From NCBI GenBank assembly GCA_027574665.1, contig CM050650.1, positions 54,047,304 to 54,111,303 on the forward strand: a stretch of DNA of 64,000 nucleotides. Reading direction: 5' to 3'. The notes below the pieces were generated by a model, which saw only the letters and a list, made by a program, of their open reading frames with translations, did not search any database and was not told the origin of the DNA. This document shows positions 26,626 to 38,304 of this stretch, one piece after another. Within the stretch, counting starts at the first letter, position 1; each line of letters starts with the position of its first letter. The DNA comes from Rhynochetos jubatus. Its lineage: Eukaryota > Chordata > Aves > Eurypygiformes > Rhynochetidae. Both the position numbers and the translations under genes were made by a program.

Positions 26626-26787
26626 GCTGTTATGGATGCCCCATCCCTGGCAGTGTTCAAGGCCAGGCTGGATGAGGCTGTGAGCAACCTGGTCTAGTGG
26701 AGGGTGTCCCTGCCCATGGCAGGGGGGTTGGAACTAGATGGTCTTTAAGGTCCCTTCCAACCCAAACCATTCTATGGTTCTATAACT
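26626..26787 (+). mobile_element. Short CR1 3' end
   Basis: A 5'-truncated stub containing only the last part of ORF2 and the 3'UTR: cccatccctggcagtgttca, then gcaacctggtctagtggagg, then gatggtctttaaggtccctt, ending in attctatggttctat, the short tail repeat typical of CR1. It belongs to the same subfamily as the copies at 12748 and 31757. Confidence 0.93.
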
Positions 26788-29700
26788 GCCTTCAGGTGAG
26801 CTGTGGCTCTGTACCAACAGCAAATGGGTTCCCTGAGAAAAGGGAAAGACCAGGGAAAGCAGCATATAAACCTCGTAAGCCAGGACTCACTTTTCTATAG
26901 ACTTGTAGGAAGGGGGTATCCTTTCAAATATTTGCAAATAAAGCAAAGACCTGGAGGTTCATACTATGTGGGCATTTGGTAGCTCATTTTTTGTAAAGGC
27001 TGGAGAAGATGATTAATAATTAATTGTACCACCCAAGATTTTAGGGTTCTGTGTATCATCAGGAGACAGATGTAGCTATTAGTATTGAAAGGCACGTTGC
27101 TTCCTTACAACCTGAGGACAACATGAGTCCTGACTTTCACTATGCAATAAAAAAATGAAACTCGGGCAATAAAACCGTGTTTCAGATGGCAAAAGATACA
27201 GGAGCAGCGAGCGAGACTGTAAGAAGAAAATATTCCAAAGAGGACCTTTAAAGAGCATGGAGAGCACCAGACCAAGTCTCTTGTTTAATTGCCTCATGCT
27301 GTAGATGGCACACTAAACTCATGCACTGAATCCTCAGTATTCTTGCTTTTAGATATATAAAAAGTGATACCTAAATAATTAAACTTAGACCTGGCTGTTT
27401 CAACTCTATGGGAGATATCTGGGCTTGTAGTTCTTGTGTGTCAAAACCCACATGGAAAATGGATTTAGACTTCCATATCAACAAGCTTAGAGAAGTTGAA
27501 ATGTCTCGGCTATCAGATAAGAAGGGTTGCCATTACAAGAACTTCAGCTGCCTATTAATATTAGAAAATTTAACTGGTAATTAGTAGGTAATAAAAGTCT
27601 TTAGTCGTCTTATATTCCATTAAGAATTCAGAGAACACAAGTGAAAAGCCTTTTTTAAAAAGAGGGGATACATTGAGTTGCAAAAGGGATATAGGAGAGA
27701 ATGTATCTTCTGTAATCAGAGATGAATGTTTGTCATTAGCTTAATGAAGGGGGCCCAGAAACCTCCTGTAGCCCCCCATTAGTCTAACAGTTAGTCTATT
27801 GTATATATATACAATACTTGTCCTTGTGGGGGATCCTGTCTGGGGTTAGTTTAAAGGCTAAAAATGAAGCCATTTCCACATTTCTGAAGCCTAGATTTAA
27901 ACCATCAGAAATTTAAAAAAACCAAAACAAACTTCTGACATCCTTTTTTTCTAAAATAATACCTCATCACCGCAATGAACTTTGTGCTTTGGTTTTGGCT
28001 GAGGGCTTAGTCGAATCATGATTTATTTCTAATATTTCTGTTTCTGATTAAAAGGAGAAGAATTTTCAAGACGTAGTGTTCAGATTTGCACCTACCTACC
28101 CTGACTCGAACAAACACATAACATTTGTGAAGATAGAGAGATTTTGGCCACTTGTGTGAGCAATCTGTGCAGTAATGAAGAGTGGGAAAACTTTAGCTTT
28201 CCATTTTGAGAAGACTTAAGAGGTACAAGGCTGTCCTTTGGAAGGGGAGCTTCAAAGAGGATAAAAGGTGCAGTTTATCCTCTAACTGCTCTGATCTGTA
28301 ACTCCATGGATGCTGATGGTGTAACACTCAAGCGAATAACAATTAAAGTAATTGTTAGAATATCCTCCTGGGGGTGAAATTCAACTCTTGCAGACACCAA
28401 CAGGCCAATCAAATATCTGAATTCAGTGGGGGAATCACACTTTTGACCCCGCATCATAATTTCTTCCACAGCACTTGCCTTTCATGCATTTGCAGCACAG
28501 TGCTGTAGTTTTTTCCTGACCGTGGATCAGACACAGATGATCGCAGTCATTCATCATCATGCTGTGCTTGGCACAAGGAACCTAAGCTGAGGTCCAGAAG
28601 AGTGGAGATGCAGCTGGTGCAATGTGCAGATTTTGGAGCAATAGCCTTGTCCTGCCACCCTTCTCGTTATCTGCCCTAAAGGAAACGGGGATTTACATAC
28701 TACATGACCTCCGTATGAATTTGGGGGTTTCCATTGTGCAATTCAGGGTGAGATTTCCTACCCAGATGCACATCTGTCATCTGCCTTTGGCCAACATAAG
28801 ACTCCACAAATGGAAGAGATCTGTAACTCATCTGAGGGTGTCATACACAGTCCTTGCAAGTCTTCAGTCTGTGGATAAATGTGGTTGTGAAATCCAAAGG
28901 CAAGGCTGTGGAGAAGGCAGTATGACCTTTTTTTCACAGTAAATTAGCAAACATTTTTCATAAAGTTACAAACACAGAGGCTTTTTGCTTTATGCTGTTT
29001 AAACATGAAAAGGCAACACCACTTTAGGCAGATCTTCAAAAGACACAGTGTACTGTTCTCTTAAATGCAGATGGCATATGGTTGATCCTGCTTGTGTTAA
29101 TTTGAGATGAAAAGAAAGGGAAAAAAAAGGTGACATCTTTTGAAAGAGACTCCCATAAGGGCAATAGGAGCTGCCTTTACAAGGTGTGATGTTAAAGTCT
29201 GGCTTAGCTCAGTCACCAGCACACACACAGACCCTCTGAAACAGCTAAGGTCACTGCAGCAAGAGGCAGGGTAGTAAAATACAGCAGAGACAAAATTCTA
29301 TCAGCAGCAACAACAGAGTCAATTTTTATTTCATCAAGCAACAGAAATCAGACCAGTTGATCGTAATTGTTGCTCTGGTATTTAAACTCAAGTCTCTCAA
29401 TCAGGAGACTGCTCAGTTGAAGGCCCACTGTAATGAGAATATATGCTTTCTTTTTTCCACAAGAATTGGAAATAGTATGATCTAAGACTGACAACCCCAG
29501 CATCTGGGAGTGCTTAAAGCAATTCATAGTTTTGCTCCAGTCACATGGCTCTGGACAAAGACTGCAGAAAAATCAAACTGGTCCAGAGGAAGCCTTGACG
29601 TTTGGTAAAACTCAATAAATTGAGCAAGGAGCCTTTGATTTATTTGCCTTAATTCATTATAAATGAATGACATTCTTTCTCCTCTTGCAGATGCTTGGCT

Positions 29701-30345
29701 GATATTTTTGTGCAAACATTCATTACTATGTTAATTGCATTGCATCTTTCTATATTAATTTTATAGATTTTTATTGCTCTACTTTAGAGGTCCTAAATAA
29801 TTGATTTATACAGTCTACTTTTTCAACAAGCATTCTTATTGGCATTATCTTCCACTTGTATTTTGTATAGGTTTAAAAGCAATGCTTACTGCGTTCCAGA
29901 AATACTGTTGCCAAAGAATCTAAATTAAAAGTGGGGGGAAATAGTTTATGATATGCAGATCTACTTGCTGCTTTGTGTATTTCACATTTTAACAGCAACA
30001 TGAAACGGCAAGAGGAACAAGAATCAATTATTTAAATGGAGATATTCTTACTGATGAAAAAATTAAAAGGTTCCACATTTCCCACAGTTGTTCTGCAAGC
30101 TGACACACTAAAGCTTCAAATCTGCCTGTATAGAATCAAAATGAAACTTTACATGCAGCTTAAAAAACGTTCAGGTTTATATGCGCATGTGTTGAGGAGA
30201 TGATGGGAAGCCAAGGTTATATATGTAACTGTCTGGGAAACGAGTCAAAATTACGTTAGAAAAAGAACTCTCAGGGCTGTTGCAATAAGCTGCCTGAACT
30301 AGTCAAAGTCAGCATTTTACACCTATAGTTGCTCATATACGTGCA

Positions 30346-30365
30346 TGTGTGTGTGTGTGTGTGTG
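30346..30365 (+). repeat. GT microsatellite, about 10 units
   Basis: A pure alternating TG/GT run of about 20 bases flanked by gca on both sides. It is a potential length polymorphism and has no coding role. Confidence 0.9.
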
Positions 30366-30389
30366 CACTTGTATACAGGACAGTGCCTA

Positions 30390-30429
30390 CACCTTTGGTG
30401 CATCACCCTTTTCCAGTCCCTCATGTGAA
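30390..30429 (+). repeat. 40-bp repeat, copy 1 of a local pair
   Basis: The segment starts cacctttggtgca and ends gtccctcatgtgaa. It matches 31329-31368 in the same orientation at 35 of 40 positions. Similarity stops abruptly on both sides. It is not part of any CR1 or LTR I can recognise. Confidence 0.7.
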
Positions 30430-31328
30430 GGGAGAATTATCGGAAGTTATTCTAGCAATTTGCATATTACTCTGTTGGCTTGAGGTTTCTAAACACTGAC
30501 CTTCTAGTTCAGTTCTCAGCAATCTATCACCGCTACAGTTAAAAGTTTGCTGATAAAACTGAGTGCCGGAAAGACCAAGTTACCTATACGGCAAACAGTT
30601 CTGAGGGACATTCTCTCTGCTGTAGCTCACGAGTAAAGTTTGTATCACCTGAAAGATGTTGTACTTCTGCGGTTGGAAGCAGCAGGTCACTGGGAGGTGA
30701 AGGAAGAGCAAAGGTGGTTTCATGCAGCACATGCACTGTGGGGCCACCGCTCATGGGAGGTGAGAAGATGAAGTGACCTGATTTACAAACTTTACAGTAG
30801 ACTTTATCTTGTGGGTCAGTCCCTTTTTTGTACATCGCTTTTTCCAAAATCTGACCTAATGTATGTAATGACATCCCTGACGCAGATTATACAAAAGCAG
30901 CCAACGCGTAACTCTATTTTTGGTGAATACCACTTTACCAAGCGAGGGATCCATGCTAAAGAGCTTGACATTTTCTGTCTTCTTGGTAAGTGAACAAACA
31001 GTTTTTCTGAAATACTTTGATTACATGCAATCTGTCTATGAATAATTCAGTACAGTAACTTTTAGCTTGTGAATTGTTTTATATATAAGGTCTGAGATGA
31101 GCTGAAAAAACACAGAACCAAAGTTACTGAGGGATTTAGACCCCCAGTTGTTTAGACAGCTGCTTTCGAAAATCCCACTCGGAGTCGGAGACTGCTAAGC
31201 ATTAAATGCACCACATCAGGTGCTGTTTTCTCCACCCCACTAGGAAGGAATTTCCTTCTTCTCCCCTGTAAAGACAAATCACCTCTCCACCTTGCACGCT
31301 ACACTAGGCATAGGGTCTTCTCTGCCTT

Positions 31329-31368
31329 CACCTTTGGTGCACCACTGTTTTCCGGTCCCTCATATGAA
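31329..31368 (+). repeat. 40-bp repeat, copy 2 of a local pair
   Basis: The second copy lies 939 bp downstream of the first in the same orientation, with five substitutions and no gaps. The pair may be a fossil of a short interspersed family or a local duplication. Confidence 0.7.
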
Positions 31369-31756
31369 TTTGCTTCCCACTGCTTTTTTTAACTTCTTTT
31401 CACTTTGACTTTTCACCTTGCTTCCCCCTCAAAAAAACCCCACAAACCAAAAAACACAAAAAACCACAACCTAAACAAAAACCCAAACAAGCTGGACAGT
31501 TTTCTCCCACTGGTTGGAGCCCTCACCTGTGGCAAAGAGGGACTTTTTTTGTAGGTCTGCCTTGTTTTAGAAGATAGAAGTGGTGGCATTACCATTGGTA
31601 GAATATAGGAGTTAGAGTATTAATTTTAGGAGTAGTTTCAGAGATGTGGATTGAGGCTTCTTACAGACTAGATGGCTGTTTTATTCTCCCATAGTGATCC
31701 CAGCTGCAACACCAATGTACCTCTTGGAGCATTAGCTTACCTCTCCCTTCTATGAA

Positions 31757-32500
31757 GAATCATGGAATCACCGAACGGTTTAGGTTGGAAGGGCCCTTAA
31801 AGACCATCTAGTTCCAACCCCCCTGCCATGGGCAGGGACACCCTCCACTAGACCAGGTTGCTCACAGCCTCATCCAGCCTGGCCTTGAACACTTCCAGGG
31901 ATGGGGCACCCACAGCTTCTCTGGGCAACCTGTGCCAGTGCCTCACCACCCTCTCCAGAAAGAACTTCTTCCTGATATCCAATCTAAATCTCCCCGCTTT
32001 CAGTTTGAACCCGTTACCCCTTGTCCTGTCACTACAGGCCCTTGTAAAAAGTCCTTCCCAGCTTCCCTGTAGGCCCCTTCAAGTACTGGAAGGCTGCAAT
32101 AAGGTCTCCCCAGAGCCTTCTCTTCTCCAGGCTGAACAAGCCCAACTCTCTCAGCCTGTCCCCATAGCAGAGCTGCTCCAGCCCTCTGAGCATCTTTGTG
32201 GCCTCCTCTGGACTCGTTCCAACCAGTTGATATCCTTCTGATGCTGAGAGCTCCACAGCTGGACACAGTACTGCAGGTGGGGTCTCATGAGAGCAGAGTA
32301 GAGGGGGAGAATCCCCTCCCTCGACCTGCTGGCCACGCTTCTCCTGATACAGCCCAGGATACAGTTGGCTTTCTGGGCTGCCAGCGCACACTGCTGGCTC
32401 ATGTCCAGCTTCTCATCCCCCAGTACCCCCAGGTCTTTCTCCTCAGGGCTGCTCTCGATCCATTCTCCACCCAGCCTGTACTTGTGTTTGGGATTGCAAC
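31757..32500 (-). mobile_element. CR1 LINE fragment, 5'-truncated
   Basis: Read on the minus strand this is about 740 bp of CR1: the C-terminal part of the reverse transcriptase frame ([12 protein letters not shown] and [20 protein letters not shown] are visible, in more than one frame), then the 3'UTR, ending at the + strand position of gaatcatggaatca. The copy is nearly collinear with 12748-13332 but extends about 160 bp further toward the 5' end of the element. The coding part is broken by frameshifts. The 5' truncation is near 32500, where the sequence shifts to an unrelated gtatttgggattgag. Confidence 0.93.
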
Positions 32501-32749
32501 TGTATTTGGGATTGAGAACTGTAAATGTCTCTGGGACTGGCTGAGGTAAACTAGTGCCAGGGTGGCTCTCTGCCCACCCTGACTAATCCTGCTGGAGCCC
32601 TGCACTAACCTGGCCCTGCTGCTCCCTGGTATTACAATGGCATAGCTCTGCATGGGGTTGTATACGTGCACCATCTATTTTGGAGGTAGCTGCAGGTTTC
32701 TAACATATTTTTGCGTTTCCTGGATTTAGACAAAAGTGACTATCTACTT

Positions 32750-32771
32750 TAATTAGTGCCTAATTAGCACC
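32750..32771. promoter_or_regulatory. Paired TAATTA homeodomain-type motif
   Basis: Two copies of TAATTAGNNCC lie directly head to tail (TAATTAGTGCC then TAATTAGCACC), spaced by one helical turn (11 bp). TAATTA is the core recognised by many homeodomain proteins (family knowledge). No function is shown; the call rests on the motif and its spacing. Confidence 0.35.
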
Positions 32772-35275
32772 AGTACTGTATTTCCTCCACGTGACTCTCT
32801 CCGTCTTTACTGTCTAAATCTGTCCAGTAAATCATATGGTGTTACTCCGTTAACTGTCTAAACAAATGTGGTTTTTAATGGGTCTGCTGTGTGAAAACTC
32901 ATGTTTACGCATTGAAATTTCTGCCTTTCTAATAGCATTTTCCGCAGACGAATGCAGGAATTAGACTGCTATTGGAAAATCAATACGAAGAGGACACTAA
33001 GTCAAAGGGAACTCAGTTGGGGGGTTCTGAGTGGACATTTATGAGAGGAAAGGATTGATCAAGCAGGCTATACATTATACAACATTCTTTTGTACCTCTA
33101 GCTTCAGCTGCCTCTTTTGAATGATATGCATACCGATTAAAAAGGAAAGCGTCCTGGCTGAATTCTCTCGTTACCCATTTTCTGAGAAAATTAAGCCAAC
33201 AAATATAAACAGTGGTATCAGGAGTTAGGGTAGCCCTGTGAGCAGCACTTTGCTGGAGAGAGCCAGCACCGCTGAGGGATTAATATAAATTTCTTTTGAT
33301 AAATCCATCACACTGCGAGTGCTGTCAGTAGAACATGCTCGTGTAATTCCAAGTCCCATTTCAATTACAAATTATAACTACCTCTTCTGAAGCGAACCTG
33401 CTCCATCAGAGTGTCACTAAGTTGTATCCATCTGGCACACAAGCTCATTTCCCTGTCTTCAGATATTTACTGTCACATTTTTCCTGGGGATATATTCCTG
33501 AACCTTCCATAAAGGACAGAAATGATTACAACCAGCCAGCACAGGGCTGCAGTTCCAGTTCAGTCAAGGCAGGTGAAACTTGCAAGCATTCCATATGCAT
33601 GAAAAGAAAGGGTATCTTGCACCCTTACTTGATCTCCATCAAATTATCAGCTGTTGCTGAATAAAGCAAAATAAAGCCTGCACAGTTGCCATCAATTACT
33701 CTGTTATGCTCTGAACCCTTTCTGAATCGTAGAGTGCTGGAGAAATCTAAAGCTGTGATCTTTCACGGGTGCTTCTCAGATTATATTACATTCAGTTATT
33801 CTGTTATACCAGTGAAACTTTACTCAGTGAAGCCTTGCATCTAAATTTCCTCTATCCTTACTGTCTTAGGAAAATTAGGGCCCACACTATATCTTACACC
33901 TTTCTAGTTACTTATACCTTTGCAAACTGCCTATTCCGAAATATCCCAGCTGGGGAATTTTGCTTAATGAGAATTTATTTAGAAAATTTCAACAAAAAAA
34001 TGTTCAGACGTTTCTACACATAAGGGGAAGATGTTTTGCCTATGTTAGAAACAAAATCCTACCACTGCAAAAATGGGAAATCGTAGCGCATCTGTTCCTT
34101 GGAGCATTGCTCTTTGTTTTTTTAAGTAAAAGTCGTGTGTTTTTTGCTGTTTCCATGGAAGACTAGAGATGTCTCTGCAACCTCAGATTCCGTGTGCTTA
34201 GTAAGAGCGAGCTGCAGCACCCCAGCAGCCTGGTGCAGACATTCCCAAACCAAATACTGGTGATGTAGGCTCAGAATGAGGAGCGCACAGCGCAGTTGGC
34301 AAGATGTTACGTCCAGGCTGGCTGGGCAGCAGGACAGACCAGCTGGTGGGTAACCCATGCTGCCGTGGCCAAACGAGTCTCTCTGCCGAGTAGTGACAGA
34401 CACACGACCTCCACGCGCTCCTTATCTCGCTCATTGAACCCGTTTCTGAATCCGTGCATTTGGAGTTAGAAATCAGCTCAGGAATGTCTAGCACAGCACC
34501 AGTGCAGACCCACTTGGAAATTTTCGGCAGCTATATTCTCCGCTCCTTTGATTGTACGCAGCATTCTCTTCCCATCCTGGGGAAGCGCCTCGGTGCTCGC
34601 AATGTCCTTCTTTCTGGCACCATTGTTGCCAGGAGGGGGATTCAGTCCGAGCAAAAGCTGGACCTAGACTGGATGAAATCATGGAAGGAAAAAGATTTGG
34701 ACAAAGATCCTGGAGCTGAGACTAAATGTAGGAGAGGAGGAAAAAGAAGAGTGGGACAAGGTCAAGGCAGGCAGAGGATGAGGACTGCTGCAGTGAATAC
34801 GGCTCTGAAAATGATTGATTCTGTGTCTGCTGGCACCAGAGCACTCCTATATGATGTCAGGCAGATTACTTGAACTACAGGTGGCCACCGAGTGCTCTTT
34901 CTGTACTTGGTGTTCGGTTTGAGAGCCTGGGGTCTGATTTGTCGAAGTAGTTAGCATTCACGGCTGCGTCTGAAGTCACAGGGAGCTATGCTTCGAACAT
35001 ACAAAGTGCTGCATAATGCTAACTGTTTCACCAAGGCAAACCCCTGTCATCTCAAGGCTGGCAACCAAAATTAATAGACGCGTTTAACCTTAATCTCTCT
35101 GTGTCTCATTTCCCAATCAGTAAAATGGTGATATTAGCTACATCTCATGAAAGTAATTCATAAGCATTCATCATATGCTCAAGGTACTGTAACAATGAAT
35201 GCTGCAGAAGGCCTGCTGTGTTGTTAATAATTCCACATTACAAGCAGGATTTAAATAATAGCTTTAAACAAAGCC

Positions 35276-35299
35276 TGAGGACATATGTTGAACAAAGAG
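35276..35299 (+). repeat. 24-bp repeat, copy 1
   Basis: The segment tgaggacatatgttg plus nine more bases (to acaaagag) recurs at 37216-37239 with a single substitution. Weaker resemblance continues for perhaps 40 bp 3' of it. The family is not recognised. Confidence 0.6.
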
Positions 35300-36191
35300 A
35301 TTAAAAATAAACTGAAAAGCTGTACATTCAGTGAACGGTGTCTGTCCCATGCACTCTACAAGGCAGCCATCCTCTGAGGAAAACATTATTATCACACAAT
35401 TCAAGGCTAAATTGTTAGCCGATACCCTCTACAAGTCAAAACAAGTTTGTCTGAACAACTTTAACTTTTGATTATCCAAAAGTGTCGACACTTAGCTTTT
35501 CAACCATAGTATTCCTTTAATGTGGAGGTTGTGTTTTGGTTTCTTTGAGGGGTTTTGTATGAATGGGAATGCAGTAAGTTCAGGATATATATGTGTTCTA
35601 ATTGCTTTATGCTGTGCATACAAAATCATACTGTTTTGTTAAAGTAGATGAGTAACAGGGGAATTAAAAATAGGAAAACATTTGCACTGTATCAAGCTGT
35701 AGCACAAAGTAAATAGCGTTTATTTTCCTGCCCATTGCCCTAGTTTGGTTCAGGTGTTCTAATGGATAGCATGACATAGGTGTGATAATTCATATATGTG
35801 AAAGTAATTATTTTTACAGCTAATTTATACATTTAAGTGTATGTTCCAGCAACAAATATTTTTATTTCTTCTTCCTCCCATGAGAATTTTTAACATGTCG
35901 ATGCTTAAAAGTATGGCGAGAACTCTCTCAACAGTACAGTCTTCCCACGTAAATTTTACTGGAGATCAAAGACATTCTTTGCAGCCAGAAATGTAAAGAT
36001 TTATAGATTCACCTTACAGGTGTTGTCTGTCTTCTCATCAAAGCATCCATTTTTCTCAGACATTCAGTCTAAGTAAGTGCTTACCTGTTTCCCATCTGCA
36101 AAAGCAAGAAGGACTATTAAACAAATCTGCAGTGTGGTGGTTCCAACAAGCCAGTAGGTAAGGAATTATGCAAAAGAATATGAAACAATGT

Positions 36192-36243
36192 AAAACATCC
36201 ATGGCAGCAGTGCAGGACAAAACATCCATGGCAGCAGCAGTGC
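36192..36243 (+). repeat. Tandem duplication, about 27-bp unit
   Basis: The motif aaaacatccatggcagcag followed by tgc occurs at 36192-36213 and again at 36219-36243. The second copy has one extra cag. It is a small local tandem duplication. Confidence 0.85.
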
Positions 36244-36400
36244 GTGTTAAGTAAGGCCCAAATACTTCCTACGTGTTTCAAAGCAATGTTCATGAGAATT
36301 AGGAAGTGGTAGTTTAGCCATGCAGAATTATGACTTTAGTGAAAGAGGTTGGATTTCTGTTTGAACTGCAGTCCTAAAGCTTTACCTTTTGCTGTCTCTC

Positions 36401-36417
36401 TTTTTTTTTTTTTTTTT
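36401..36417 (+). repeat. Poly(T) tract, 17 bases
   Basis: An uninterrupted T run preceded by gctgtctctc. It is a simple homopolymer with no associated element recognised. Confidence 0.85.
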
Positions 36418-37215
36418 GGTGCTTAAACACTAGCCCAAAGTGTTTTCAAAAATGAGGTGTCATTCCTGTCTTTGCTACAGGTTTTGTGTGAGACTGTGAA
36501 GGATCTGTGCAGTGATGCTGTAGAACTGTGTAACTAAATGCAGGAGATTCGTCTCCAAGCTATCAAAGAAGGTCTGCTCTGTCAGCCAGCACGTGGCTAT
36601 TTGTTATCAAGGAATGCAATGGGATTGGTTATTTATTGTCAGATTCTGGCTTTGTGCTCCTGTCCACACCAGCAAGATAAATTTCCATATTTCAGCAGAT
36701 GCCCTTTGCTGCTGGGTGCCAGCAACAAAATGAAGCCAGCAGTGTAGGGAAGATTCAGGCATTACCTAAGCCTTTCACTATTGGTGGCAAAAAAAGTCTG
36801 AACGCAGTCTCCTGAGCAAAATTTCCAGCTGCAAGTGCGCAGATTATGAGTCAGGCCCCCTAAATCAGGATGTTTTTTAACCCTAAAAAGGAAAAGGTTG
36901 ATTGGCTTTTAATTTCTGACCTGGTGAGTTGTGCTTGGGTCATGATTTCCTACTTTTCTCCCAAACCACAGTGGATAGAACCCGCTGTGGCTTAGAAATG
37001 AAGTGCCTTGTGTGATCCCACGAGCAGGATCTTGGGGAAGCCCCCTGCTTCCAGCCAGGTCCATAAAATGAAACGGTGAACTGGCAATAGCACCCCAAGC
37101 CCTCCTCCCTCCATCGTCGTGCTGGCAACGCAGCCTCGTGAGGGAACGAGATGTATTTCTACTTCAGACAATGCCCAAGGACAAGAGTAGCTCCCAAAAA
37201 GCCATCAGGACATAT

Positions 37216-37239
37216 TGAGGACATATGTTGTACAAAGAG
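37216..37239 (+). repeat. 24-bp repeat, copy 2
   Basis: Second copy of the segment at 35276-35299 in the same orientation, 23 of 24 positions identical. Just before it lies a partial echo of its own core (aggacatattg then aggacatatgttg), which suggests a small local slippage. Confidence 0.6.
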
Positions 37240-37957
37240 GATGAAGCTATTAAACAGCTCAGCGCTGAGTTAACACCATCCACCCTATGCATGGTGGGAA
37301 GCAGTTCTCCAGGAAAAATAGCATGATCAAGTAATTAGAGACTGTATCATCAGCCATATGTGCAAGGGGGTCAAATTAAGGTTACATGAGCAATCTTAAT
37401 TTTGTGATTTCCGTACTTGCCTAAAGCCTTGTCCCCAGTAAAGAGCAGCCCAACAAAGCTGCGTCGAGAGGAGCGACCCCGCTGACCACATCGCGCAACT
37501 ATAAAGGTGCTGGATCTTAATGCTGCGATAGATTTGTCGGAATCACCACACTGTTAAACCTTTCCGCGGCTGTCATCGCGTTAAGGAAAGATACGGCAGT
37601 CCTAGCGTGGGCCGCAGGGGCCCCGGTACCCGCCGGGTGGGACAAGGCCGCCCCCCTCCACCCCGTCCAGGCCCGAAGGGGTGTCCCGCGGCCTGCCCCA
37701 ACGGGAGAGGGGCGGCCAGGGGGCCCGTGGTGGTGCTGAGGTGTTGTCAGGCCGCGGGGCTGGCTGCCGGCGCAGAGCCCTGCGGCGGGGGATAGCCAGC
37801 AGCCCTACCAAAGCCCTTGTCCCGCGGCCAGCAGCCCCAAGGGCCCCGAGCGGCAGCCCGCGGGTTAGCTCGGCCGGGGCGGGCCGGGCCCGGCCCCGCC
37901 GCACACAGGGCGGTGGCGCCCGGCGGCGCCCGCAGGGGTCGCTCGCGCGGAGGCAAC

Positions 37958-38010
37958 GGGCGGGTGGCGGGGACCGGGGGCCGGGGCGGGCCGGGGGCGG
38001 CGGGGCCGGG
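37958..38010 (+). other. G-quadruplex-prone tract in the promoter
   Basis: The + strand has a succession of G runs: GGG at 37958, GGG at 37962, GGGG at 37969, GGGGG at 37976, then further runs of three to five to about 38010. Short loops (1, 4 and 3 bases in the first set) meet the usual G4 pattern. The second GC box lies within this tract. Confidence 0.65.
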
Positions 38011-38139
38011 CGGCGCGCACAAGTCGGCCGCGAGTTGCGGCGGCGGGGCACTGGCTGTAACTTGACACCGGAGTGAGAGGCCGAGCGGAGAGAGGGAGCG
38101 AGAGCGGAGGAGGAGAGGAGCCGAGCCCCAGGGAGCGGG

Positions 38140-38169
38140 ATGGTGGCCACCTCCTTCCCCTCCCCTTAG
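38140..38169 (+). other. Upstream ORF 1 in the presumed UST 5'UTR
   Basis: An ATG with G at -3 and G at +4, a favourable initiation context, is followed by eight more codons and TAG (peptide MVATSFPSP). It is out of frame with UST. It matters only if transcription starts upstream of 38140. Confidence 0.5.
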
Positions 38170-38212
38170 CGGCGCTCCGCAGCAGCCGCCGCCGCAGCGC
38201 CGGGGACTCTCG

Positions 38213-38290
38213 CCCGCCGCGGGCAGCCGGCGATGGGGACGGGACGGGTCCCCTGAGCTCCCGAGAACTTTCCCCGCCGCGGGCAGCCGG
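38213..38290 (+). repeat. 18-bp direct repeat with 60-bp period
   Basis: The 18-mer CCCGCCGCGGGCAGCCGG occurs at 38213-38230 and identically at 38273-38290, exactly 60 bp apart, inside the presumed 5'UTR. Two upstream ATGs lie just 3' of the two copies (38233 and 38305). The rest of the 60-bp units does not match clearly, so this is either an old tandem duplication or chance G+C-rich similarity. Confidence 0.7.
38233..38256 (+). other. Upstream ORF 2 in the presumed UST 5'UTR
   Basis: ATG with G at -3 and G at +4, seven codons (MGTGRVP) and TGA. It is in the same frame as upstream ORFs 1 and 3 and not the UST frame. Confidence 0.5.
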
Positions 38291-38304
38291 AGCCGAGCAG
38301 GCGG

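Larger units (their letters stand above)
26788..31756. other. Intergenic DNA, no gene recognised
   Basis: About 5 kb of A/T-rich DNA with no exon, RNA gene or LINE/LTR that I recognise. It holds a GT microsatellite (30346-30365), both members of a 40-bp repeat pair (30390, 31329) and an A/C-rich low-complexity tract at about 31430-31492. Longer stretches at 29280-30130 are A/T-rich and unbroken by repeats, and could include conserved non-coding DNA. Confidence 0.5.
32501..37559. other. UST upstream region, no gene; candidate regulatory DNA
   Basis: About 5 kb directly upstream of the CpG island. It is largely free of recognisable CR1 and LTR sequence and A/T-rich, with TAAT-type homeodomain core motifs, notably at 32750-32771, and similar stretches at about 33060-33420 and 35040-35900. 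A 139-codon + frame (34454-34873) has no recognisable domain. From about 37440 the GC content rises toward the promoter. A TATA-like ctataaag sits at 37499-37506, but nothing shows it is used. Calling this regulatory is inference from position and repeat paucity. Confidence 0.4.

Noticed and set aside
31858-32241. 127-codon + strand frame resembling the one at 12838
   Set aside because: The two proteins resemble each other only because both are antisense to the same CR1 region. This is not a duplicated host gene.
34454-34873. 139-codon + strand frame with a basic C-terminal half
   Set aside because: No recognised family. The Arg/Lys/Gly-rich part comes from a purine-rich stretch, and there is no exon context.
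37602-38150. 182-codon minus-strand frame, possibly a divergent gene at a bidirectional promoter
   Set aside because: Composition is typical G+C-island noise, no domain is recognisable and no splice structure supports it. A non-coding divergent transcript remains possible but is not shown by sequence.
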